Assembly: GCA_002413755.1 (NCBI GenBank)
Contig: DHXQ01000036.1
Coordinates: forward strand, 71,964 to 86,241
Reading direction: 5' to 3'
Length of the DNA: 14,278 nucleotides
DNA from: Candidatus Saccharibacteria bacterium UBA5152
Lineage (GTDB): Bacteria > Patescibacteriota > Saccharimonadia > Saccharimonadales > UBA4665
Part shown: positions 6,906-13,189 of the stretch, piece after piece
Position numbering within the stretch: position 1 is the first letter of the stretch
Layout of the letters: the number at the start of each line of letters is the position of its first letter
The notes under the pieces: model-generated
The model's input: only the letters and a program-made list of their open reading frames with translations
Told to the model about the DNA's origin: nothing
Databases searched by the model: none
Program-made: the position numbers and the translations under genes

Positions 6906-6926
6906 CTTAGTAAATTAGGTACTAAG
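6906..6926. repeat. Perfect 7-bp hairpin between convergent genes
   Basis: CTTAGTA (6906-6912) and TACTAAG (6920-6926) form a perfect stem with a 7-nt loop, placed exactly between the EamA stop (6903-6905) and the last codons of the HEPN-like gene, whose TAA lies in the loop. It could act as a bidirectional terminator, but the stem is AT-rich and no T-run follows on either strand. Confidence 0.45.
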
Positions 6927-7643
6927 ATCTCGCACTAATATATTAACCACGTCTAGCGCAATTCTTGCTTCTTCGGGCTGCACACGCAGCGTACCTCTAA
7001 GCTCTAATCCGGGATGGATGAGATTCCGATATTCTCGGACAGAATGGCTCAGTCGAGCTATTTCTGTACCGACTTGCTCCGTGTCAACCGCGACTTCTAT
7101 CAGATCATTCAATACCCACTTATTTAAGTCTTGCTCTTTAGGTGCTTTTGCCGACCCTCTCGCAACACCCTCATCCTCAACCAATAGATCAAGCAGAATA
7201 GCTTCGATAGAACCGCCGCTCAGAATAATTGCCGACTTCCAATTTCCAACAATTATGCTGCGCTGGATTTCAACATAGTCCCTATCTAAAATTGTCTTAA
7301 GCTCCGTGTTATTTATAAATGTAAAGTCTTTCACTTCGATAGCCGGCGAAGCAGCAGCGGTTCTTTCCATCTTTGTCTTCAACTTGGCAATGTTTCGAGC
7401 GATGTTTGCAAGAACCCCGGCAGAGTGGTAATACCTATCGTGCGAAAAATGATCTCGCTTATTAAAATCAGCCAACAAGTTAGGCAGTTTGTCATCCGCA
7501 TCACTGAGCAACTCTTCATATTCGGCTATTAAGTTACTCTCGACCAGTGTCGAATTTGAGTTTGCGGAGTGCTCGAAAACGTCTTTCAGCCCAACAAGAG
7601 CGTGATAGTACTCCCTTAGTGCATCATAGTCATATTGTTCCAT
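6915..7643 (-). CDS. HEPN-like protein, possible RNase/immune effector
   Basis: This 242-aa mostly helical cytosolic protein resembles HEPN/DUF4145-type proteins at its C-terminus. GNWKSAIILSGGSIEAILLDLL (133-154) would be the first long helix, and HSVREYRNLIHPG (200-212) carries the arginine-histidine signature, with Arg203-x6-His210 fitting the Rx4-6H RNase motif. The N-terminal 100 residues are an acidic helical region of unknown type. HEPN proteins often act as RNases in toxin-antitoxin and abortive-infection systems, so an immune role is plausible but not shown. Base composition is AT-richer than the flanking genes. It is transcribed away from the gene at 7747 from a shared 103-nt region, with a TTGACC / TTAAAT promoter ending 6 nt before the ATG. 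DUF4145-like annotation is an alternative. Confidence 0.6.
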   Translation of the reverse strand: MEQYDYDALREYYHALVGLKDVFEHSANSNSTLVESNLIAEYEELLSDADDKLPNLLADFNKRDHFSHDRYYHSAGVLANIARNIAKLKTKMERTAAASPAIEVKDFTFINNTELKTILDRDYVEIQRSIIVGNWKSAIILSGGSIEAILLDLLVEDEGVARGSAKAPKEQDLNKWVLNDLIEVAVDTEQVGTEIARLSHSVREYRNLIHPGLELRGTLRVQPEEARIALDVVNILVRDLST

Positions 7644-7649
7644 AATCCT

Positions 7650-7677
7650 ATTTAAACACGATGGTGAGATTGGTCAA
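7650..7677 (-). promoter_or_regulatory. Promoter of the HEPN-like gene
   Basis: On the minus strand TTGACC (7672-7677) precedes TTAAAT (7650-7655) with a 16-nt spacer; reading the -10 as TAAATA gives 17. The ATG at 7643 follows 6 nt later, which predicts a leaderless message. Confidence 0.55.
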
Positions 7678-7746
7678 ACTCAATATAGCTTGCTACGGAC
7701 GACTGTCTCGATATATTCCATACAAAATACGAGTAGAGTATGTATT

Positions 7747-8409
7747 ATGATTAAGAAATTTGACGAAGATGACCCAAAAAGACTGTTCGACTCAGCCGTA
7801 AGCACCCTTACCGTATACGCAGGAACTATCGACATGCACCTTGCGATTGCCATTGGATTAGCCGCCGCGCTATTTGGCCCAGCACTTTCCAGAAGACACA
7901 AACGCGCGGAAGATCTGCTGGACTTTATTCGAGAAAACCCGAATGCATTTACCGAAGCAATATTTAGTTCAGAGCAATTTCAAGATGGCTTTGTATTTTT
8001 CATCGAGCAATATATCCGCGAACGCAACGAAGATAAACTAGTAATTATGCGTAATATATTCGCTGGTTTTGCTCAATCTACCAACTTGAGCGACTATCCT
8101 CTTGAAGAAATGACAGACCTCATCGGTAGACTACGGTTTGGAGATATCTCCGTATTTAGGGTCGCTACGCTGTTATGCAGGCAGCAGCAGGAACAACGAC
8201 ACCCATATAATCAGCAATCAGTGAAGTTTACCGAACACCCATTTAAAGTAAGTCGGTTAATATACTTTGGACTATTAGCCGAGGACCGTACAAAAAACGG
8301 TAGTGCAATTAGAGAACATGACGATCCTGGCTTCCTATATATCTGGTTGTCACCACTAGGAAATCAATTTGCCGATTATCTAGGGACGTCTCCAAGCAAC
8401 GAAGATTAG
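7747..8409 (+). CDS. Unknown protein of an AT-rich cassette
   Basis: This 220-aa protein belongs to no family I can name with confidence. It has a short hydrophobic stretch at 32-44 (LAIAIGLAAALFG), followed by a charged helical region (RHKRAEDLLDFIRENP; QDGFVFFIEQYIRERNEDK) and a C-terminus shaped like a winged helix (RLIYFGLLAEDR ... FLYIWLSPLGNQFADYL). The overall shape recalls Abi-alpha/DUF4393-type proteins, only as an impression. The start is placed at ATG 7747 because TAGAGT (7734-7739) lies 7 nt before it; a TTG at 7690 would add 19 residues. It is divergent from the HEPN-like gene, and its stop overlaps the stop of the convergent pentapeptide gene by three bases. Codons and base content are AT-richer than its neighbours, suggesting acquisition. 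Confidence 0.65.
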   Translation: MIKKFDEDDPKRLFDSAVSTLTVYAGTIDMHLAIAIGLAAALFGPALSRRHKRAEDLLDFIRENPNAFTEAIFSSEQFQDGFVFFIEQYIRERNEDKLVIMRNIFAGFAQSTNLSDYPLEEMTDLIGRLRFGDISVFRVATLLCRQQQEQRHPYNQQSVKFTEHPFKVSRLIYFGLLAEDRTKNGSAIREHDDPGFLYIWLSPLGNQFADYLGTSPSNED

Positions 8410-9275
8410 GAAACCGTCACACCGTCCACGTTGGCCTTTGCCCCCTTCAACTCGGCAAACGTGACCTTGTCCATGGTGGTGCCATCGAAGATGGCGTGTT
8501 TGACGGCGGCGCGGCGGAAGGAAACGTCGATCAGCTTGGCGCCTTTGAATGAGGTGTTTTTCAGCGAGGAGCTGGTGAAGAAGACGCCGGTCAGGGTTTG
8601 GTTGTCAAAGTTCAGATCGGTCAGGTCGGAGCGGCTGAAGTCGGTGTCGGTTAGGACTGCACTGTCGAAGCTGGCGCCTTTGAAGGCAGCCGATGTCAGC
8701 TTGGTGCCGGTCAGGTCAGCGTCATCGAAGCAGGCACCGGTCAGGTCGCTGCCACCGATCGTCGCATTGGTCAGGTCGCTGCCTTTAAACGATGCGCCTT
8801 TCAGTGAAGATCCGGATAGCCTGGCTCCGCTCAAGTTAGCACCGTCGAAGTTGACGCCTTCCAGGCTGCTGCCGCGCAGGTCGGAGCCGCTCAGATCAGC
8901 ACCGCTGAAATCGCTCTCCATGAGGGCTGAGCCCTTGAGTTTGGAGTTGACCAAGGCTGCACCGGCCAGGTCAGCGCCGCGCATGTCCGATCCAGCCAGG
9001 TTGCGGCCAGGCTTGGGCTCGCCAGGTTCGGTGGGCGTGGCGACAACAGCTGGCGCTGGTACATCGTGCGGAATTTCGTTCATAATTTCGGAGACATCGC
9101 CGACTGAATCAATCGTCTGTTGGTAGGCGGTCTGCTCATCAGTGCCTTGGGCTACGAGATCATGGAACTTTTCCTGCAAGTTGCTGAGGAGTTCCTGTTT
9201 GACGTCGCGCAGTGCCGGGAAGTCGCCGTATGCCCGGAAGGCCTCGTCGACGTAGTTTTCTAATTGCTTGTCCAT
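8406..9275 (-). CDS. HAAS-domain pentapeptide-repeat protein
   Basis: This 289-aa protein starts with a helical HAAS/DUF1700-like domain at 1-66 (LENYVDEAFRAYGDF; DVKQELLSNLQEKFHDL; GTDEQTAYQQTIDSVGDVSEI), a domain usually found in membrane proteins co-transcribed with PadR regulators. A Pro-rich linker (72-90) follows, then a long run of A(D/N)LXX-type pentapeptides from about 91 to 275 (GADLAG, SDLRGSSLEG, ANLSGARLSG), around 36 units. These should fold into a right-handed quadrilateral beta-helix. Unlike most HAAS proteins it has no membrane segment. Pentapeptide proteins can mimic DNA or act as scaffolds, and this one's role is unknown. It lies 23 nt after the PadR gene; an AAAGG about 11 nt before the ATG supports translation from the shared transcript. 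Confidence 0.85.
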   Translation of the reverse strand: MDKQLENYVDEAFRAYGDFPALRDVKQELLSNLQEKFHDLVAQGTDEQTAYQQTIDSVGDVSEIMNEIPHDVPAPAVVATPTEPGEPKPGRNLAGSDMRGADLAGAALVNSKLKGSALMESDFSGADLSGSDLRGSSLEGVNFDGANLSGARLSGSSLKGASFKGSDLTNATIGGSDLTGACFDDADLTGTKLTSAAFKGASFDSAVLTDTDFSRSDLTDLNFDNQTLTGVFFTSSSLKNTSFKGAKLIDVSFRRAAVKHAIFDGTTMDKVTFAELKGAKANVDGVTVS

Positions 9276-9298
9276 ATCTGTTACTGGCCTTTCTGTGG

Positions 9299-9628
9299 TT
9301 ACAATAATTGATCCAAGACCTGCTTGGCATGGTCCCAGTTGTGTTTATTCGTGGTGTATAATGCTTCGCCGACCGACGTTATTCGGTAATATTTACGGCG
9401 CCCGCCCTTGGTTTCATCGCCCCAATACCAGATGATGCAGCCGTCGTGCTCGAGGCGCTTCAGACTGGAATACATGGTAGCTTCCTTCAGCTCGTAGGTC
9501 TGGCCGGAGTTTTCGGCGATCAGCTTGGTGATCTGGTAGCCGTACTTGTCTCCGTCCATTAGGAGTTTGAGGATGATGGTGTCCGTGTGCCCACGGAGCA
9601 AATCTGATGACATTTTTTGATCGATCAT
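9299..9628 (-). CDS. PadR-family transcriptional regulator
   Basis: This 109-aa protein is a compact PadR winged helix-turn-helix repressor of the short subfamily. MSSDLLRGHTDTIILKLL is the first helix, GDKYGYQITKLIAENSG the helix-turn-helix entry, ATMYSSLKRLEHDGCIIWYW the recognition helix and wing, and GGRRKYYRITSVGEAL the classic PadR signature. The C-terminal helix is short. PadR proteins bind DNA as dimers and usually repress their own operon and a neighbouring effector gene. The start is set at ATG 9628 because an in-frame ATG at 9646 falls inside the spacer of a near-consensus promoter (TTGACA, 17 nt, TATGTT) whose -10 ends 6 nt before 9628. A perfect palindrome in that spacer suggests autoregulation. 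It is co-transcribed with the HAAS/pentapeptide gene. Confidence 0.9.
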   Translation of the reverse strand: MIDQKMSSDLLRGHTDTIILKLLMDGDKYGYQITKLIAENSGQTYELKEATMYSSLKRLEHDGCIIWYWGDETKGGRRKYYRITSVGEALYTTNKHNWDHAKQVLDQLL

Positions 9629-9634
9629 AACTAC

Positions 9635-9663
9635 AACATACGCCATAGTACTATGACTGTCAA
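9635..9663 (-). promoter_or_regulatory. PadR operon promoter with palindromic operator
   Basis: On the minus strand TTGACA (9658-9663), a 17-nt spacer and TATGTT (9635-9640) form the strongest promoter in the window. The spacer contains the perfect 12-bp palindrome CATAGTACTATG (9644-9655), where a bound dimer would block RNA polymerase. The ATG at 9628 follows the -10 by 6 nt. Confidence 0.75.
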
Positions 9664-9731
9664 GGTACTTTGATAAATCGTATTATTGTACTACTGCATC
9701 AGAGTGGAATAGATCTTCGCTGAAAGAGACG

Positions 9732-10865
9732 TTAGTTCGACGGAAGAGCTGGTTTTTTCTGGTAGTAGGTCTTGATTCCCGAGCCGTAGGTGCTGGTAGC
9801 GGCACCGGTTGAGGTGTTTGTCACCAGAGATGGAGCCGTACAGGCCGCCGCGTTCCACGACCATCCGAGGTAGCTCACCTTCTTGCCAGACACGCTGTCT
9901 GCCCAAGGCAAAAGCCCGGTCGTAGCTGTCGTTTCGAACGTACTGGTGCAGGCCGACTTGCTACCATATTCGCTGATCACCAGCGGGTTTGTGGCGGTAA
10001 TCGGCTTGTAGTAGGTGTTCCAGCAGGATGTCGTTTTGCAGGCGTTAATATCGTAAACGTGGGCACCGGCAATCAGTTTCTTACTAGCATCGGTTGGCTT
10101 GTTAGTTAGCCAGCCCGAGAGATCGTTCCCCCACTGCAGACCGTTAGCCTCGACTGGATTGGTAGCGCCCGTGCTGCGGATAGCCGAAATCAGTGAATTC
10201 ATACCTGTCACGGTATATTTCTTAGCGCTAATGGCATCTGTTGCCGTGCAGCCGCCTGACTTCCAGCAGCTCCAGCTAATGCTGTATGGCTCATTGAAAA
10301 CATCGAAAATAACGTTTGTCTTTGGCTTGTAGGTTGTTGCGACTGACTTCCAGAATGTGACCGAGTGGTCAGCGTCCGCCATCGGCTGCTGCTTGGTTGC
10401 CAGCTCTGTGCCAGGCGCACTCCAGTGCAGGTCCAGGATAGCAACCATACCGTTGCTGGCGAGGAGATTAACATAATTAGTGATTGCCGTCCTATATTTG
10501 GTACCACTATAGACCGCCGGCACCCCATTGATGCCCAGCCAGCAGTCTTCATTGAGCGGAATGCGAACAGCATTGACGTGCCAACCCAGCATGGCATTGA
10601 TACCCGTCTGCGTGCTGTCGCCAGTCATAATACCGAGGTTTTGGACGCAGGCATATTCAGATCCGCTTTTGTCGACACCGCGCAGTTGCCAAGCAACGCC
10701 GGCGTTGGTGATCTGGCCAGAAGAATTGACCGATAATACGGGAGTCGTTGCTGCACTTGCAGAAGACGAGAAATTGAAACCTACGAACACCAGGGTAGCC
10801 AGTACCGCAAGACTACACAGAGCTGTGACGTTCCGTCGCCGATGTGCAGCATGTGCATACTTCAT
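9732..10865 (-). CDS. Secreted glycoside hydrolase family 5 (cellulase-type)
   Basis: This 377-aa protein is an endoglucanase-like enzyme exported by the Sec route. A signal peptide occupies 1-38, with basic KYAHAAHRRRN, a hydrophobic core (VTALCSLAVLATLVFVGF) and an ASA-A cleavage site. The mature part is a GH5 barrel: conserved Arg101 in NAVRIPLNE, His147 in LDLHWS, the proton donor Glu192 in FDVFNEP, His269 in GAHVYD, the nucleophile Glu299 in LVISEYG, and GWSW (334-337). All catalytic residues are present. Eight cysteines in the mature chain could make four disulfides. It would cut beta-1,4-glucans or related polymers outside the cell; the exact substrate is unknown. No binding module is attached. 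The extended -10 TGG-TATAGT (10872-10877) ends 6 nt before the ATG and lies in an inverted repeat. Confidence 0.92.
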   Translation of the reverse strand: MKYAHAAHRRRNVTALCSLAVLATLVFVGFNFSSSASAATTPVLSVNSSGQITNAGVAWQLRGVDKSGSEYACVQNLGIMTGDSTQTGINAMLGWHVNAVRIPLNEDCWLGINGVPAVYSGTKYRTAITNYVNLLASNGMVAILDLHWSAPGTELATKQQPMADADHSVTFWKSVATTYKPKTNVIFDVFNEPYSISWSCWKSGGCTATDAISAKKYTVTGMNSLISAIRSTGATNPVEANGLQWGNDLSGWLTNKPTDASKKLIAGAHVYDINACKTTSCWNTYYKPITATNPLVISEYGSKSACTSTFETTATTGLLPWADSVSGKKVSYLGWSWNAAACTAPSLVTNTSTGAATSTYGSGIKTYYQKKPALPSN

Positions 10866-10870
10866 CTCAC

Positions 10871-10893
10871 TACTATACCATTCAGCTATAGTA
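10871..10893. promoter_or_regulatory. Inverted repeat over the GH5 -10 box, candidate operator
   Basis: TACTATA (10871-10877) and TATAGTA (10887-10893) form a perfect 7-9-7 inverted repeat. The left arm contains the -10 (TATAGT on the minus strand) of the GH5 gene, and the loop and right arm cover the stop codon of the upstream glycosyltransferase. The TACTAT half-site also occurs in the palindrome of the PadR promoter, which raises the possibility of shared control. Confidence 0.5.
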
Positions 10894-11587
10894 TTCCGTC
10901 ATCCCGCATGGCAGCCAGTTGTGCCTGCATAAGCGGAAGTCGCTCTTCGTTGGTGAGGCCGGCATAGTGAATCACCCGGCCGCCAGCCATACCTTTGGCA
11001 AGACCAGTCGGGTTCCAAACAGCCGGGAGCCAGTCCGTGCGGTCATAAAATAGTGAAGGATGCATAGGCCTGGACATAAAATTGCCATCGATACTATTGC
11101 CCATCACTACCCCGAGTACTTTACACATGGCTTCCTGATCGGCCCATATACCCGTCGCGTCCATCCCGATCTTTTCAAGTTCTCCTATAAATCTGGTGCT
11201 GTCCGGATCTTGGCGTATTGGCCAGACACCGCCGTTAATATTGACCCCGCGGCGATACGGTAAGGGCGATTGTTCCCAGACAAATCCCTGAAAACAGTCC
11301 GTTGCTAAATCGTCGGCAATATCTCTATCAAATCGAGTAATTAATATATCCGCATCAAACCATACCGCCAGGTCAAAGGGATCCTGCAGCACCTCTTTCA
11401 TCATGGAAATTCTGCCCCAACGGGCCGCCTTATTAAGCTCGCTCCTATAGTCGGCGGCATCCTTAATAGTACGGTCGATTATGAGCTCGTAGCCAAATTG
11501 CTCAGCATACCTGGCGAAGGTTGGCTCAGCACAATCCATCATGGGAGCCATGTTTGGCCCGGCCGCGCTTATCAAGGCTTTGTTCAT
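10886..11587 (-). CDS. GT34-like glycosyltransferase, intact DXD
   Basis: This 233-aa cytosolic protein resembles the galactosyl/mannosyl transferase GMA12/MNN10 group (GT34). The metal-binding DXD is in AVWFDADILI (Asp78-Ala-Asp80), the acceptor/nucleotide loop in NINGGVWPIR (118-120 NGG), an acidic motif in WADQEAM (148-154), and a late histidine in VIHYAGL (His207). It would transfer a sugar from a nucleotide donor to an unknown acceptor, perhaps for surface glycans. The start at ATG 11587 is preferred over 11596: it matches the first residue of the paralogue at 4350 exactly, and the 11596 ATG overlaps the -10 (TGC-TAAGAT). The histidine phosphatase lies 44 nt upstream on the same strand and GH5 begins 20 nt downstream. 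The family call rests on motifs and is not certain. Confidence 0.78.
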   Translation of the reverse strand: MNKALISAAGPNMAPMMDCAEPTFARYAEQFGYELIIDRTIKDAADYRSELNKAARWGRISMMKEVLQDPFDLAVWFDADILITRFDRDIADDLATDCFQGFVWEQSPLPYRRGVNINGGVWPIRQDPDSTRFIGELEKIGMDATGIWADQEAMCKVLGVVMGNSIDGNFMSRPMHPSLFYDRTDWLPAVWNPTGLAKGMAGGRVIHYAGLTNEERLPLMQAQLAAMRDDGIL

Positions 11588-11594
11588 GGATGGC

Positions 11595-11622
11595 ATCTTA
11601 GCATGCCTCAGTACAGATGCAA
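11595..11622 (-). promoter_or_regulatory. Promoter of the intact glycosyltransferase gene
   Basis: On the minus strand TTGCAT (11617-11622), a 16-nt spacer and TAAGAT (11595-11600) with a TGC extension precede the ATG at 11587 by 7 nt. The same TGCTAAGAT string begins the dehydrogenase promoter. Confidence 0.6.
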
Positions 11623-11631
11623 TACATTAGT

Positions 11632-12381
11632 TTACTCAGCTGCTGCCACATTGTAGGCCTGCAGAGTGAGATGTCCAGCCGCTCGGCGGTAGATCGTCGC
11701 ACTGGCGTTACGCGGCGTGTCATGGGTATGCAAATCCATCACTTGGCTAGGACTTAGCATCTCCAGGACAGCACGGGTGGCAATAATTGTACCGACGTGC
11801 GTGACTGCCAGAACGTTAGATCCGGGATAATCCTTTTCGGCGGAGTGTAGCCAGTTCCCTACCCGCTCCTCGACGTCCGGCATATTTTCTGCGCCTGGAT
11901 AGCGGTGCATGTAGCGGCCCTCGGCTTCGCGCTGGGTTCGCAGCTCAGGATGAAAGACATTCAGCACGCGCCAGCTTTTGAAGTGTTCAAGCAATCCCCG
12001 ATCCTGTTCGCGTAGGCGCTCATCAACAAGCACCGGTACATCCCGCAGGGCCGGCCATTCATTCTGCATAATATCCAACGTATCGACAGTTCGCTTGAAC
12101 GGTGAAACATACACCACGTCGGGGACAGCTATCAGGGTTTGCGTAAACCGAGCTGCCGTTCGCACCTGCTGCTCAGCGGCATCTGATAATGGGATGTCAC
12201 GGTCTTTGGTCAGCTCTGTCATCCTGGCAAAGACCTCGCAGGCCAGCAGGTGCGCCAGCTCAGAATCCGGATCGGTATCGTACTCCCGAACAAACGATTC
12301 GTGGAGGCGGTCCTGCCCCTGTGCGGTCGCAAGCTGGTTAGTGGCACTTTCGCCGTGACGGATCTCACATAATGTATGCAT
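11632..12381 (-). CDS. Histidine phosphatase family protein
   Basis: This 249-aa phosphoglycerate-mutase-superfamily phosphatase has a full catalytic set. The N-terminal motif is EIRHGESATN (Arg8, His9 as phospho-acceptor), the second arginine is in VSPFKRT (Arg97), the acid is in DERLREQDRG, and the second histidine is in AVTHVGT (His195). It is longer than the frameshifted relative at 3109-3644 because of a helical insert after the RHG motif, so it is a different subfamily. The substrate is unknown and could be a sugar phosphate or nucleotide, given the glycosyltransferase next door. The start is ATG 12381: the extended -10 TGT-TAGAAT (12390-12395) ends 8 nt before it, which rules out the GTG at 12399. 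It is divergent from the HD-domain gene. Confidence 0.88.
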   Translation of the reverse strand: MHTLCEIRHGESATNQLATAQGQDRLHESFVREYDTDPDSELAHLLACEVFARMTELTKDRDIPLSDAAEQQVRTAARFTQTLIAVPDVVYVSPFKRTVDTLDIMQNEWPALRDVPVLVDERLREQDRGLLEHFKSWRVLNVFHPELRTQREAEGRYMHRYPGAENMPDVEERVGNWLHSAEKDYPGSNVLAVTHVGTIIATRAVLEMLSPSQVMDLHTHDTPRNASATIYRRAAGHLTLQAYNVAAAE

Positions 12382-12389
12382 GAGCCTAA

Positions 12390-12424
12390 ATTCTAACACA
12401 CTGGCAAATTCATTGTGGTAATAT
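12390..12424. promoter_or_regulatory. Divergent promoter pair (phosphatase / HD gene)
   Basis: Two extended -10 elements face away from each other in a 51-bp gap: TGT-TAGAAT on the minus strand (12390-12395) and TGG-TAATAT on the plus strand (12416-12424). Each ends 8 nt before its ATG (12381 and 12433). No good -35 is seen for either. Confidence 0.5.
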
Positions 12425-12432
12425 TATCAACT

Positions 12433-13188
12433 ATGACGCTGAGCCCAGATAAGATCCCGCCCGAAACGGCAATCTTCACTCGAGACGCTCTCGAGAGTGT
12501 TCTTGATGATCGAACCTACACTCCAGCTGGACTGGTGTGCTTCCTAAGCATCAGGTACGGCGCAGAACTTGACGCGGATGCCGGCGTGCGCGAAGGCTAC
12601 TCGGTGCGCCAGCACACAGTGATGGGACTGAGCCAGTTCGCCAAGCATGAGAATGACACGCCGTTACCGTTGCCAATGACCCGCGGGTTATTCCGAGTCA
12701 TGTACGGGTTCCATGATATCGGTAAAAAGGAGGCAATCCAGAACGGCAACAAGCGGCTGCAGCATAGGTATACCCGTCCGATCATGCAGCAGGCGCTCGG
12801 TGCACTCGACTATACTGACCCAGAGCAAAGGTTGGCGGTAGCTACAGCCGGGCATGACTTCGTGGGGAATACGCTGCGCCGCAGTTCACAGGGCGATGCC
12901 CGCGGCATTCATGACAATGCGCTAAGCCTGGTACAAACTGCTGAGAAAGCCGATGTGTCAGCCGTTGATTTGTTGAAATTAATGATCTTGCTCTACAAAG
13001 TTGATGTTTCGAGCTACACCGAGGATGCCGGCGGGAATTATGTCTACGACCCGGCGCGCGGCAATCCCTCGATGGCTTTTCTGTTTGACTTTGAAACTGG
13101 TGAAGCAGGCCTGCACTTTGCGCCGGCAGCACAACATATCGTACAGCAGCTCGGCGAACGGACATCCGCGTTAGCCGGAGCGTCATAG
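12433..13188 (+). CDS. HD-domain metal-dependent phosphohydrolase
   Basis: This 251-aa cytosolic protein has the HD-superfamily pattern: a first histidine in YSVRQHTVMG (His61), the diagnostic His94-Asp95 in MYGFHDIGKKEA, a further HD pair in ATAGHDFVG (141-142), and a late aspartate in LYKVDVSS (Asp191). HD enzymes hydrolyse phosphate esters such as nucleotides or cyclic dinucleotides; which one is not readable here. The start at ATG 12433 is chosen because the extended -10 TGG-TAATAT ends 8 nt before it, while a GTG at 12415 would lie upstream of that -10. It is divergent from the histidine phosphatase, and the following gene begins at or just after its stop, so the two probably form an operon. 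Confidence 0.82.
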   Translation: MTLSPDKIPPETAIFTRDALESVLDDRTYTPAGLVCFLSIRYGAELDADAGVREGYSVRQHTVMGLSQFAKHENDTPLPLPMTRGLFRVMYGFHDIGKKEAIQNGNKRLQHRYTRPIMQQALGALDYTDPEQRLAVATAGHDFVGNTLRRSSQGDARGIHDNALSLVQTAEKADVSAVDLLKLMILLYKVDVSSYTEDAGGNYVYDPARGNPSMAFLFDFETGEAGLHFAPAAQHIVQQLGERTSALAGAS

Positions 13189-13189
13189 A

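Noticed and set aside
7680..7901. Minus-strand 73-codon frame over the start of the unknown cassette gene
   Set aside because: It overlaps the divergent promoter region and the better-supported plus-strand gene, and shows no motif.
8416..9010. DNA repeats or CRISPR-like array in the region of recurring GTCAG-type strings
   Set aside because: The repetition comes from degenerate pentapeptide codons; unit lengths are multiples of 15 nt and spacers are not unique.
8431..9126. Long plus-strand frame (231 codons) opposite the pentapeptide gene
   Set aside because: It is the mirror of a highly repetitive coding region, with Ser/Leu/Pro-rich low-complexity output, while the minus-strand frame shows clear HAAS and pentapeptide domains.
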